DNA from: JANNHK01 sp034408875
GTDB lineage: Bacteria; Actinomycetota; Acidimicrobiia; IMCC26256; PALSA-610
Direction: 5' to 3'
Assembly: GCA_034408875.1 (NCBI GenBank)
Contig: JAWXCJ010000367.1
Location: 1-14,603 of the forward strand
Length of the DNA stretch: 14,603 bases
Position numbers and translations under genes: made by a program. The notes under the pieces are model-generated. The model saw only the letters and a program-made list of their open reading frames with translations, searched no databases and was not told where the DNA came from. Positions 1-6,872 of this stretch are shown here, piece after piece (position 1 is the first letter of the stretch; the number at the start of each line of letters is the position of its first letter).

Positions 1-855
1 AGCCGCGGCCAGTTCGGTGGCGGCGACGCATTCGTCAGTGGCGCGTCCGGTGCCGCCGGGGAAGGCGGTCATGACGCCCACGCGCAGCGGCGGCGGGTCG
101 TGCTGCACCAACTCCACGTAGGGACCGACCGGCACGGGTGCGACCACCGGGTCGCCGGGCTCCGGTCCGGCCGCGATGTCGAGCATCAACGCCGCGTCGC
201 GAACGGTCCGCGTGACGGCGAACTGCACCGACAGGAACCGGGAGAGTTCACCGGCACCCGGGCCGAGCGAGACGCGGCCGCGTGAAGTCTTCAGCCCGAC
301 GAGGCCACAGCAACTCGCGGGGATCCGGATAGAACCGCCGCCGTCGCTCGCGTGCGCCACCGGCACAAGTCCGGCCGCGACCGCGGCGGCCGAACCGCCG
401 CTCGACCCGCCCGCGGTCCGGCTCGGGTCCCACGGATTGCGGGTGGGACCGAACGCGACGGGTTCGGTGGTCGGCACCAGACCGAACTCCGGGCTATTGG
501 TGCGACCCAACACGACGAGGCCGGCCCCGCGGTAGCGGCGCACGAGAAAACTGTCGACGTCGGAGACGAAGGCGGCGTCCTTCGCTGCCTTCATGCCGTC
601 ACTGATGCGCTCGCCGGCCATCGGACAGGCGAGATCCTTGAGCAGAAGCGGTACGCCTCGCAGCGGCCCGTCCGGCAACCCGTTCGCCGTTTCGGCGCGC
701 GCTCGTTCGAACCGTTCGAAGACCACTGCGTTCAACTCAGGATTCAGTTTCTCGATGCGTGTGATCGCGTCGTCGACCAGTTCCGCGGGCGACGCCGCCC
801 CGGTACGCACCAGCGCCGCCTGCGCGGTCGCGTCGAGAGAAGCGAGTTGTGTCAT
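1..855 (-). CDS. Amidase signature family enzyme (3' end outside window)
   Basis: The 285 visible residues are the N-terminal 60% or so of an amidase-signature hydrolase, a family that cleaves C-N bonds of amides through a Ser-cisSer-Lys triad in the cytoplasm. The catalytic Lys is K73 in RGVPLLLKD, the glycine/serine loop TAGGSSGGSAAA gives cis-Ser S151, and the nucleophile is S175 in SDGGGSIRIPA. The 24-residue spacing between the two serines matches the family. The fragment also carries NPWDPSRTAGGSSGG and GLKTSRGRV, both typical. The ATG start overlaps the TGA of an upstream amidohydrolase remnant (ATGA), so translation was probably coupled to a gene that has since been lost. The substrate cannot be told: it could be a simple amide, an aryl amide or a 6-aminohexanoate-type oligomer. 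GatA is less likely because no gatB or gatC is nearby. Family assignment is secure; substrate is unknown. Confidence 0.93.
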   Translation of the reverse strand, partial: MTQLASLDATAQAALVRTGAASPAELVDDAITRIEKLNPELNAVVFERFERARAETANGLPDGPLRGVPLLLKDLACPMAGERISDGMKAAKDAAFVSDVDSFLVRRYRGAGLVVLGRTNSPEFGLVPTTEPVAFGPTRNPWDPSRTAGGSSGGSAAAVAAGLVPVAHASDGGGSIRIPASCCGLVGLKTSRGRVSLGPGAGELSRFLSVQFAVTRTVRDAALMLDIAAGPEPGDPVVAPVPVGPYVELVQHDPPPLRVGVMTAFPGGTGRATDECVAATELAAA

Positions 856-935
856 ACCGTTATCCCATAGAGGTCGGCGCAGTTGTCGTCCAGGATGCGT
901 CGGCGTTGGTGTTCGGTGAGATGCAGGCCGTCATG
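852..935 (-). pseudogene. C-terminal remnant of an amidohydrolase-2 family gene
   Basis: In the minus-strand frame between the NuoF-like stop and the amidase start, about 27 codons end in RRILDDNCADLYGITV and TGA. The pattern 'LT..QRR.IL..N...LYGI' is how metal-dependent amidohydrolase-2 (TIM-barrel) proteins usually end. The TGA overlaps the amidase ATG, as in an intact operon. No start codon or barrel sequence lies upstream, because the reading frame runs out of phase into the NuoF-like gene. I infer that a deletion removed nearly all of the gene and brought its last codons against the NuoF-like gene. Chance similarity is the main alternative given the short length. Confidence 0.5.
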
Positions 936-967
936 AGCCGATTCTCGCACGGCGCGCCGAGCCGCGC

Positions 968-2260
968 TCAGGCCCGTGCGTAGACGAACCGGTCACCGAC
1001 GAGATCGGTGATCTTCGGGAGGACAATGTCATGCCGGAGCGGGCAGCGGCCCTCCTCGTGGGCGACGAAGTCCTCGGGGAACCCGCGCAGAATGCTCGAC
1101 ACCATCTGCTGCTCCTCGACGGCGAGGTAGCACCGGTTCCCGTCCGCAACCGTGAGCAACGCCCGCTGCATCTTCGGCAGTTCCTCCGGGTCACCGTTTT
1201 CCTGGAACGCGCCGAGCGCGTCGGTGATCACGCCCGAGCCAATCTTGCATGGTGGACACTGGCCGCAGCTCCCGGCGTAGAGGAACTGGGAAAAGACACG
1301 CGCGACCGCGACCGCGCACACCGTGTCGTCGTACACGATGAAGCCGGCCGAACCGAGTCCGCCGCCGGCGGCTCCGAGCGCCTCGTAGTCGGCCGGCGTG
1401 TCGAGTGCGGCGCCGCCGAGTACCGGGTTCGCGACCCCGGAACAGATCATCTTCACCGCGCGCCCGTCGCGCATTCCCCCCGCGTGCGCTTCGATGAGCA
1501 CGCGCAGCGAGGTACCGAGCGGCAGCTCCCACACACCCTCGAGCGCGACGTCGCCGCACACGGTGTAGACCGTCGTGCCGGGCGACTTCGGCGTACCGAT
1601 GGCGCGGAAGTTGTCGGCACCGTCCGCGACGATCGCCGGAACGTGCATCAGCGTCTCGACGTTGTTGACCAGTGTGGGATTTGCCGCGCCGAAGAGACCG
1701 TGCTGGTAGGGCGGGAGGATGCGGGGCAGCGGGTCGTTCCCTTCGACCACTTCGAGCAGCGCGGTCTCCTCGCCGTAGAGATAGTCGTCGGGACCGGCGA
1801 CGATGCTCACCTCGAGCTCGTCGAGCCACCCGGCGGCGACAGCCGCCGCGAGCGCGCCAGTGACGCGGTCGATTTCGGTCTCGAACTGCGCCTTGAGGCC
1901 GATGAACGCTTCGCGCGCACCGATCGCGCCCGCCGCGATCGCGAGACCTTCGACGAGCGCGTACGGATTCGCTCGTAACAGCGCGCGGTCCTTGAACGTA
2001 CCCGGCTCGCCTTCCGCGCCATTCACCACGACGAACCGGCGGTCGCCCGCCATCGCGCGCAACGACTGCCACTTGCGGCCCGTCGGGAATCCGCCGCCGC
2101 CCCGACCGCGTAGGCCCGACGCGGCGACCGCCTGGATCGTTGCTTCTGCGCCCGCCTTTCGGGCTGCCTCGATGCCTCGACCACCACCCGCAGCCTCGTA
2201 CTCGGCCAACGTGGCGAACGGCTTGGTCGGAAGGATCGTCACAGATGTCTCGTCGCTCAT
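968..2260 (-). CDS. Stand-alone NuoF-like NADH:acceptor oxidoreductase subunit
   Basis: This 430-residue protein resembles the complex I 51-kDa/NuoF family, which takes electrons from NADH through FMN to a 4Fe-4S cluster. Visible in order are the FMN-binding glycine loop GRGGGGFPTG (52-61), the NADH site NGAEGEPGTFKDR (80-92), YLYGEETALLEVVEG followed by PPYQHGLFG, an SLBB-like segment after YTVCGDV, and the cluster ligands C332-x2-C335-x2-C338 with C377, spaced as in NuoF. No NuoE or other complex I subunits are visible, so it probably works with the co-transcribed flavoprotein rather than in complex I. The ATG overlaps the TGA of the acyl-CoA dehydrogenase gene (ATGA), which fixes the start; the frame stays open further upstream but only inside that gene. 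Alternatives are a formate dehydrogenase beta or HoxF-type diaphorase subunit. Family is secure; electron partner unknown. Confidence 0.9.
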   Translation of the reverse strand: MSDETSVTILPTKPFATLAEYEAAGGGRGIEAARKAGAEATIQAVAASGLRGRGGGGFPTGRKWQSLRAMAGDRRFVVVNGAEGEPGTFKDRALLRANPYALVEGLAIAAGAIGAREAFIGLKAQFETEIDRVTGALAAAVAAGWLDELEVSIVAGPDDYLYGEETALLEVVEGNDPLPRILPPYQHGLFGAANPTLVNNVETLMHVPAIVADGADNFRAIGTPKSPGTTVYTVCGDVALEGVWELPLGTSLRVLIEAHAGGMRDGRAVKMICSGVANPVLGGAALDTPADYEALGAAGGGLGSAGFIVYDDTVCAVAVARVFSQFLYAGSCGQCPPCKIGSGVITDALGAFQENGDPEELPKMQRALLTVADGNRCYLAVEEQQMVSSILRGFPEDFVAHEEGRCPLRHDIVLPKITDLVGDRFVYARA

Positions 2261-3396
2261 GTGTCGAACGACGTGGCGAAGAGATTGTCGTAAGCCAGGC
2301 CCCATGGTGGCCGCAGGAACCCGAGCGCACGCACGTCTTCGAACCAGCTCGCGATCGGAGACCGCCGCGAGAACGTCCCACCGCCGAGCACCTGGGTCAG
2401 CCGGCGCAGCGTCTCTTCGGCCAGATCGGCGATCGCGGTCTTGGCCCGGAGTGCGGCGCGCAGCGACCGGTAGGTGTCGCCCTGCTCGATCGTGCGCAAT
2501 GCGCCTTCGAGCGCCTGGGCCGCGAGCCAGTGGTCGCGGTCGGCGCGCGCCCACTCGACCTGTTCGAACGCCCGCATGCCTTCGCGCTTGGGCGAAAGTT
2601 GGGCTCGCGCGTAGTCCACCGCGGCGTCGAGCACGCCGAGCACGACCGAACTGAACGTCGCCATGATGAACGGTCCGGTGTTCATCGCGAGCGTGTCGAT
2701 CGGTCCGTCCCATGCCAGGCGGACGGCGGGCACGTTGGTGAGTCGGGCCGCATGGCTCTGGGTCGCGGCCATGCCGGCACCGTCCCACTCGGCGATCACG
2801 GTCACCGTGTCGTCGGTGCGGTTCGCCATGTCGAGCGCGAACGCGGCCGGTGCATCCTCACCGTCGGCGAGAGCGGTCGTGAACATGTAGTGGCTGATGC
2901 CGAAGCCGCTGCCGAAGTGCTTGTCTCCCGAGAGCCGGTAGCACTGCCCCGGGAGTTCGGGGTGTGCGTCGCCCGTGGGTTCCGCTCGCGTCTTCGTCTT
3001 CATGATGTCACCGCCGCTGCCGGGCTCCGACGTGATGGTCCCCCACTGCCGGCCGGCGGCCGCGGTCGCGAACGCGGCCGTTCGTTGCGCTTCCCACGCG
3101 GGTTGCGCCGGATCACTCGTCGCGAGCCAGTAGCCGAGCACAGCCGGGTGCATCGACGCGACCAGCGTGACCGACGGATCGGCCGCGGCCAACACCCGCA
3201 AGGTCTCGCACAATGGGCGGGTCGACGTCTCGACGCGGTCCCACGTTCCACCTTGCGCAACCGGCACCGCCGTCAAGAGGAAGCCCGCGCGAGCGAGCGC
3301 GTCGAAGTCTTCGCGCTCGAGGTTTCGACGCGCCTGGCGCTCGGCGCGCTGCGCGGTCCACTGCGCCGCGATCTCGGCCACGGCTTCGTTCGTCAC
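2257..3396 (-). CDS. Acyl-CoA dehydrogenase family flavoprotein
   Basis: This 379-residue protein has the full length and layout of an acyl-CoA dehydrogenase-fold FAD/FMN enzyme: a helical N-terminus (FDALARAGFLLTAVPVAQGG, 31-50), the flavin-binding middle region WGTITSEPGSGGD (118-130) and SGDKHFGSGFGISHY (156-170), and a helical C-terminal domain ending near VLGGGTFSRRSPIASWFEDVRA (336-357), the site of the family's QxxGG and RD motifs. I could not identify the catalytic glutamate, so a monooxygenase-like member (the Acyl-CoA_dh_2 type) is possible instead of a true dehydrogenase. The GTG start has a strong GGAGGT site six bases upstream and overlaps the TGA of the hydrolase gene (GTGA). 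Its stop overlaps the start of the NuoF-like gene. The tight coupling suggests that the NuoF-like protein exchanges electrons with it. Confidence 0.88.
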   Translation of the reverse strand: MTNEAVAEIAAQWTAQRAERQARRNLEREDFDALARAGFLLTAVPVAQGGTWDRVETSTRPLCETLRVLAAADPSVTLVASMHPAVLGYWLATSDPAQPAWEAQRTAAFATAAAGRQWGTITSEPGSGGDIMKTKTRAEPTGDAHPELPGQCYRLSGDKHFGSGFGISHYMFTTALADGEDAPAAFALDMANRTDDTVTVIAEWDGAGMAATQSHAARLTNVPAVRLAWDGPIDTLAMNTGPFIMATFSSVVLGVLDAAVDYARAQLSPKREGMRAFEQVEWARADRDHWLAAQALEGALRTIEQGDTYRSLRAALRAKTAIADLAEETLRRLTQVLGGGTFSRRSPIASWFEDVRALGFLRPPWGLAYDNLFATSFDT

Positions 3397-4136
3397 TGCG
3401 TGACCTCCGCTTCGGCGGTGTTGATGAAGTCGAGCACGAGCCGGTTGACGATGTGCGCCTGTTCCTGGTGTACGGGGTGACCGGCATTGTCGATCGTCTC
3501 GACGCGCGCCCCGGCGACCGCGGCGACAAGGTCTCCCGACTGGCGGTGTTTGAACTTCGGTTCGTCCGCGCCGTTGACGATCAGCACCGGACACGTCAGC
3601 GCGGCGAGCGCGGCTGCGCCCACTTCCTGTTCGCTCATCAAGTCGGTCGCCAGACTCGAGTACAGCGTGCGCCAATAGTCCTCACCCTTGTGTTGCTGCG
3701 CGCGGCGGAGCGCGACGGGCCAGTCGTCGGGCGGTTCGATCGGCGTGTCGGGCTTCGCCACCTCGGGCGGCCGCCCGGTCGAGAACCCGAGCAACGTCAA
3801 CGACGCGGGGGCCTCGGGGCGCGCGAGCGCGGCGCGCAGCACCGTGTGACTGCCGATCGAGAAGCCGACAAGGTGCGGCCGCTTCACCTCGAGTTCCGCG
3901 CCCAGGGCATTGAAGTCGTCGACCAGCGTGGCGATGGTGAGCGGCGCGGTGCCCAGCTCGGATTGGCCGTGGCCCCGGAGGTCGAGGGTGATGCAGCGGT
4001 AGTCGTCGGCGAGCGTCCCGACGAGGCCACGCCACTCGAGCGCCCCGGTGCTCGTGACCCCGTGGAGGAAGACGATCGGGGGCCCCTCGCCGATGTCGTC
4101 GTAGTGCAGGTCGGCGTCGAGGTGCAGTGTCGGCAC
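3393..4136 (-). CDS. Alpha/beta hydrolase
   Basis: This 247-residue protein is a complete alpha/beta hydrolase-fold enzyme, likely cytoplasmic, with no signal peptide. The sequence shows the oxyanion-hole segment FLHGVTSTG (23-31), the DLRGHGQS strand-turn (52-59), the nucleophile elbow GFSIGSH with S93, the acid D191 in VNGADEPKF and the histidine H220 in NAGHPVHQE, giving a complete predicted Ser-Asp-His triad. It opens the minus-strand operon and its TGA overlaps the GTG of the acyl-CoA dehydrogenase gene. The start is GTG; a TAGGGT element six bases upstream and no clear Shine-Dalgarno suggest a leaderless transcript. Esterase, lactonase or C-C bond hydrolase activity are all possible and the substrate cannot be read from the sequence. 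Confidence 0.9.
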   Translation of the reverse strand: MPTLHLDADLHYDDIGEGPPIVFLHGVTSTGALEWRGLVGTLADDYRCITLDLRGHGQSELGTAPLTIATLVDDFNALGAELEVKRPHLVGFSIGSHTVLRAALARPEAPASLTLLGFSTGRPPEVAKPDTPIEPPDDWPVALRRAQQHKGEDYWRTLYSSLATDLMSEQEVGAAALAALTCPVLIVNGADEPKFKHRQSGDLVAAVAGARVETIDNAGHPVHQEQAHIVNRLVLDFINTAEAEVTQ

Positions 4137-4142
4137 GGCCAG

Positions 4143-4148
4143 ACCCTA
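4143..4148 (-). promoter_or_regulatory. Candidate -10 element of the hydrolase operon
   Basis: TAGGGT lies on the minus strand six bases before the GTG of the hydrolase gene. This fits the TANNNT plus 6-7 base arrangement of leaderless actinobacterial transcripts. No convincing -35 box was found at 16-18 bases, so support rests on position and the -10 pattern. Confidence 0.3.
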
Positions 4149-4173
4149 CGGGAACTGGGCCGTGGGAATTCCG

Positions 4174-4202
4174 TTAAGAATGTTCGATTTTGGTCGTACC
4201 AT
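4174..4202 (+). promoter_or_regulatory. Candidate promoter of the CD225-DUF2752 pair
   Basis: TTAAGA (4174-4179, four of six matches to TTGACA), a 17-base spacer and TACCAT (4197-4202) lie directly upstream of the ATG at 4209, with six bases between. There is no Shine-Dalgarno, so the message is probably leaderless. It is divergent from the hydrolase operon promoter. Confidence 0.45.
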
Positions 4203-4208
4203 TAGTTC

Positions 4209-4724
4209 ATGACTGGAACGCCGCCGGGCGGCAACCCGCCCGAATGGAATCGCCCCGAACCGCCGGACCAACCCGAGCAGCCGCCGCAGCCGCCGCCCGG
4301 GTGGCAGCAGCCGCCCCCGCCACCGGGATCGGGCGCGCCGCCGCCGGGACCGGGCGCGCCGCCGCCGGGATACCAGCAACCCGGATACCAGCCGCCGCCG
4401 AACTACGGGTATCAGCAACCGGGCTATGGCTATCCCGCGCCGGGCAACCGGGCGATGATGGGGCCGCCGCCGTCGTCGAACCTCGCGTTCGCGATCGTCA
4501 CGACGTTGTTGTGTTGCCTGCCCACGGGCATCGTCGCCATCGTCTACGCCGCGCAGGTCAACTCGAAGTGGGCGATGGGCGACTACGACGGCGCCATGCG
4601 CGCGTCGAGCAACGCCAAGATGTGGAGCTGGATCTCAGTCGGCGTCGGCATCGTCAGCATCGTCGGCTGGTTCGCCATCGGCGCATCCATCGGCAACGAC
4701 ACCAACAGCTATAACAACTACTGA
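4209..4724 (+). CDS. Proline-rich CD225/dispanin-like membrane protein
   Basis: This 171-residue protein has two parts. Residues 1-90 are a low-complexity proline/glycine/glutamine/tyrosine tail with repeats such as GAPPPGPGAPPPG and YQQPGYQ, expected to be disordered. Residues 91-171 match the CD225 (dispanin) pattern: a first hydrophobic segment NLAFAIVTTLLCCLPTGIVA with the paired cysteines C102-C103, a conserved loop (VNSKWAMGDYDGAMRASSNAK) and a second membrane segment at about 139-160. The bacterial function of this family is not established. The gene for a DUF2752 protein starts one base after its stop, so the two are co-translated and may act together in the membrane. Start choice is clear: the ATG is preceded by a good -10 box and no coding sequence. 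Confidence 0.85.
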   Translation: MTGTPPGGNPPEWNRPEPPDQPEQPPQPPPGWQQPPPPPGSGAPPPGPGAPPPGYQQPGYQPPPNYGYQQPGYGYPAPGNRAMMGPPPSSNLAFAIVTTLLCCLPTGIVAIVYAAQVNSKWAMGDYDGAMRASSNAKMWSWISVGVGIVSIVGWFAIGASIGNDTNSYNNY

Positions 4725-4725
4725 C

Positions 4726-5136
4726 GTGATCGCGGCTGTCACACGCGCGTCGTCTCGCGTGCCGGTTGTCGCGACCGGCATCGGCGTTGCCGCGGCCGCA
4801 GTCGTCCTGCGTGTCGGCGACCCGGCCGCGGGCGGCTTCCCGCGCTGTCCGTTCCACGCCGCCACCGGGCTGTACTGCCCCGGCTGTGGATCGCAGCGGG
4901 GGTTGCACGCGCTCCTGACCGGCGACATCCCGGCCGCGTTCGGTTACAACGCGTTCATGGTGCTGGCCCTGCCGTTCCTGTTCTACGTGTACGTCTCGTG
5001 GGCCGCGCGTTCGTTCGACGGCCCGGCCCTGCCCACAATGCATCCCCCAGTGTGGTTCCTCAAGGTGTTGCCCCCGCTCGTCATGGCATTCTGGGTCACG
5101 CGCAATTTGCCCTTCGGGCACGCACTCGCGCCGTAA
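4726..5136 (+). CDS. DUF2752 family membrane protein
   Basis: This 136-residue protein carries the DUF2752 signature: CPFHAATGLYCPGCGSQRG (41-59), then ALLTGDIPAAFGYN (62-75), matching the family pattern 'CPf...tG..CPGCG.tRa...l..gd...a...N'. Hydrophobic stretches at about 13-29, 76-92 and 111-124 suggest three membrane spans, with the four-cysteine motif between the first two. The cysteine cluster could bind a metal, but this is not known. It begins at GTG one base after the CD225-like stop, so coupled expression is likely. Function is unknown for the family. Confidence 0.85.
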   Translation: MIAAVTRASSRVPVVATGIGVAAAAVVLRVGDPAAGGFPRCPFHAATGLYCPGCGSQRGLHALLTGDIPAAFGYNAFMVLALPFLFYVYVSWAARSFDGPALPTMHPPVWFLKVLPPLVMAFWVTRNLPFGHALAP

Positions 5137-5142
5137 CGACCC

Positions 5143-5156
5143 CCGCGTTCACGCGG
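5143..5156 (+). terminator. Weak hairpin after the DUF2752 gene
   Basis: CCGCG-TTCA-CGCGG forms a 5-bp GC stem just after the DUF2752 stop. There is no proper T-run. A second hairpin, CGCAGC-GTTC-GCTGCG, lies at 5200-5215. Either could end the transcript; both are weak calls. Apart from the palindrome at 5246-5257 nothing else was seen in 5137-5308. Confidence 0.25.
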
Positions 5157-5244
5157 CTAAACATCGTTCTTGACCACCGCTCGCGGTCCGGCGAGCAGGC
5201 GCAGCGTTCGCTGCGGTCCGCGACTACTCATTCTTCACGAGAAG

Positions 5245-5257
5245 CGAACAATTGTTC
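5245..5257. promoter_or_regulatory. LexA (SOS) box-like palindrome
   Basis: CGAACAATTGTTC contains the perfect 12-bp palindrome GAACAATTGTTC (5246-5257). It matches the Gram-positive/actinobacterial LexA pattern CGAAC-N4-GTTC, including the A and T next to the half-sites seen in mycobacterial boxes. It lies about 50 bases upstream of the secreted-protein start. A TACCGT at 5269-5274 could be a -10 box whose -35 position falls within the palindrome, so binding would block transcription. Regulation by LexA is inferred; another dimeric repressor could use the site. Confidence 0.45.
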
Positions 5258-5295
5258 TGAACGCCCGGTACCGTGCGCCTATCACGAGGCTCTAC

Positions 5296-5302
5296 GGAAG
5301 GA
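5296..5302 (+). promoter_or_regulatory. Ribosome binding site that sets the TTG start at 5309
   Basis: GGAAGGA lies six bases before the TTG. It decides against the upstream in-frame ATG at 5273, which lacks such a site and would put 12 unlikely residues before the signal peptide. Confidence 0.7.
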
Positions 5303-5308
5303 AACGCA

Positions 5309-6289
5309 TTGCGTCAGAAACGTGCAGGAATTGTCCTGATCATCGCGGCTGCACTCGTTGCCGCGCTCGCCGCGCCGGCGAGTGCCGCGACACAAGTCGT
5401 CCGCTCCCAGTCGGTCACCGGTTGGTTCGGCGGCAACGAAGGACCGGGCGGTTCGGTTGGAACCGTCGAATTCGTTCCCGCGGCGGGCGCACCGGTCGGT
5501 GACGGCGCCGCCTTGCTGTCCGTCGACGCGAACGGTCGTGCATCGTTCGGCACCAACCTCTACAAAGGCACGCGGGTCGACCAGATCCTGCAGCTGAAGT
5601 TCAACGCGTTCAATATTGGTGGAACGACGGACAACAACGTCGTGCTCCAGTTCGACTTCGATGCCGACGGCACCGACGCGAACACCACGTTCCAAGGTCG
5701 GTTGACGTTCCAGCCGCTGGTCGAGTTGCCGGCGGATTCGTGGACGACGCTCGACACGCAGAACGCGACACAGGGTCTGTGGTGGAGGAGCCAGCCCGGC
5801 GCCGGTCCGTGCACCCAAGCCGTGCAGTGCACCTGGGCACAAGTGCTCGCCAACTTCCCGGACGGTGCCGTCCGCAACGACGTCAACGCCGGTGGCGCGC
5901 TCCTCGCCCGCCTCGGTGGCCCGATCGGCCACAACGCGTCGGCGTACGTCGACGGCATCATCGTGCAGACCAACACCGGCACGACGACATGGGACTTCGA
6001 GGAGGGCGTGTCGATCACGCCGACCCTCGGCCCGCCCGGAACGGCGGTCACCGTGAAGGCCTTCGGCTTCAAGCCCGGCATCAAGGTCAGCCCGACCTAC
6101 GACACGGGCAAGAGAAGGGTGAAGCTCTGCACCTTCACCGTGGCGCCGAACGGATCAGGTTCGTGCAACGGCACCATCCCGACCGTGACGCCCGGCAACG
6201 TGGGCGTGCACAACATCCACATCCAGGGCCGTGCCCCGACTGGTGGGAAACTCGTCAAGTACGACATCCCGTACTTCCTGTCGGCGTAA
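5309..6289 (+). CDS. Secreted protein with C-terminal Ig-like/TIG-type domain
   Basis: This 326-residue protein, read from a TTG start, begins with a clear Sec signal peptide: MRQKR, a hydrophobic core (IVLIIAAALVAALAA) and a PASAA cleavage site near residue 26. The middle section (about 30-230) is rich in Gly, Thr, Asn and aromatic residues with many beta-strand-like stretches and resembles secreted beta-sandwich domains, though I do not recognise a named family. The last 90 residues, starting near SITPTLGPPGTAVTVKAFGF, have the pattern of Ig-like/TIG repeats common in actinobacterial exported proteins ('GPPGTAVTV..FGF.PG'), with C274 and C286 possibly forming a disulfide. No LPXTG, lipobox or membrane anchor is seen, so the protein is probably released. 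It stands alone, with a LexA-like box upstream and a strong hairpin after it. Function unknown. Confidence 0.8.
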   Translation: MRQKRAGIVLIIAAALVAALAAPASAATQVVRSQSVTGWFGGNEGPGGSVGTVEFVPAAGAPVGDGAALLSVDANGRASFGTNLYKGTRVDQILQLKFNAFNIGGTTDNNVVLQFDFDADGTDANTTFQGRLTFQPLVELPADSWTTLDTQNATQGLWWRSQPGAGPCTQAVQCTWAQVLANFPDGAVRNDVNAGGALLARLGGPIGHNASAYVDGIIVQTNTGTTTWDFEEGVSITPTLGPPGTAVTVKAFGFKPGIKVSPTYDTGKRRVKLCTFTVAPNGSGSCNGTIPTVTPGNVGVHNIHIQGRAPTGGKLVKYDIPYFLSA

Positions 6290-6305
6290 CGCTCAGACGC
6301 AGTGT

Positions 6306-6340
6306 TCTCCGGCGTGCGCCCGTGTGGCGTACGCCGGAGA
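6306..6340. terminator. Bidirectional hairpin terminator
   Basis: The arms TCTCCGGCGTGCGCC and GGCGTACGCCGGAGA pair over 15 bp with a single G-U and a 5-base loop (CGTGT). It lies 16 bases after the secreted-protein stop and just beyond the 3' end of the AbiEii remnant on the other strand, so it suits both convergent transcripts. No T-run follows on either side. Confidence 0.65.
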
Positions 6341-6348
6341 TCGAGCGG

Positions 6349-6872
6349 CTAGTGCGGCGACTCGTCGTTCCATCCGGGCGAGGTTGCCCACGCCGCACGC
6401 ACGCGCTCGAGGGCAGTCTCGGCATCAACTGAAAGACGGCACTGGTGCGCGAGCTGGGTTTGCCAGCCGAGTTGCGATGGGACTGCGCCAAGATCGGCGG
6501 ACACGCGCCACGAGTAGGAACTCGAAGCTCGACCGAAACTGCGTCACGGTATCTCGGCGCGATGCTCGTGACCTGCGTCGGCCACCGTAGGTAACCCGCG
6601 TCCGCTTGGATGAGCTGCACCCGAACGGCAACGGCGTCGTCGGGTGAACGCAACAGAGCAGGTTCAACGTCCACTACCGAGGCAAGGCGCGGTTCCCAAC
6701 TCAACCGCGGGTATTCCCGGCGCACAGTGGTCGGCCAACGGTTCGTCAAGACGGGCGCGATCGCAGCACGGTCAGCTGTGTAGAGGTCGATGTCTTCGGA
6801 GAGCCGACCTTCGAGCAGATGCGTACGTGCGAGCGCAGTGATCCACGCGCGGTCGTCGGTGTGCAGCCTCGG
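6349..6872 (-). pseudogene. Broken AbiEii-type nucleotidyltransferase toxin
   Basis: Directly after the AbiEi stop, and in the same frame, is the sequence ITALARTHLLEGRLSEDIDLYT, which holds the AbiEii core motif (normally GGTAL...RxSeDIDL) and continues through VDVEPALL to RYRDAVSVELRVPTRGA. Three defects are visible: the N-terminal 40 or so residues and the GG of the GGTAL motif are missing; no start codon follows the antitoxin; and after VPTRGA the frame is lost. A plausible C-terminus (LGWQTQLAHQCRLSV...ALERVRAAW) appears in another frame and ends at TAG 6349-6351. The section that usually follows VPT (a K...R..RDL region) seems deleted. The intact family adds nucleotides to tRNA or transfers NTPs as a growth-arresting toxin; this copy cannot do so as written. 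A sequencing frameshift could explain one defect but not all three. Confidence 0.72.

Noticed and set aside
2261..2788. Upstream extension of the NuoF-like frame to an earlier start
   Set aside because: The extension lies wholly inside the acyl-CoA dehydrogenase gene, is Arg-rich with no domain, and the ATGA overlap gives a normal start.
2140..3480. Plus-strand open frame of 446 codons opposite the acyl-CoA dehydrogenase gene
   Set aside because: Shadow of a well-supported gene; no ribosome site or recognised motif.
4164..4172. GGAATTCC palindrome, also found near 13974
   Set aside because: Two short copies in unrelated settings; likely chance and no other shared sequence around them.
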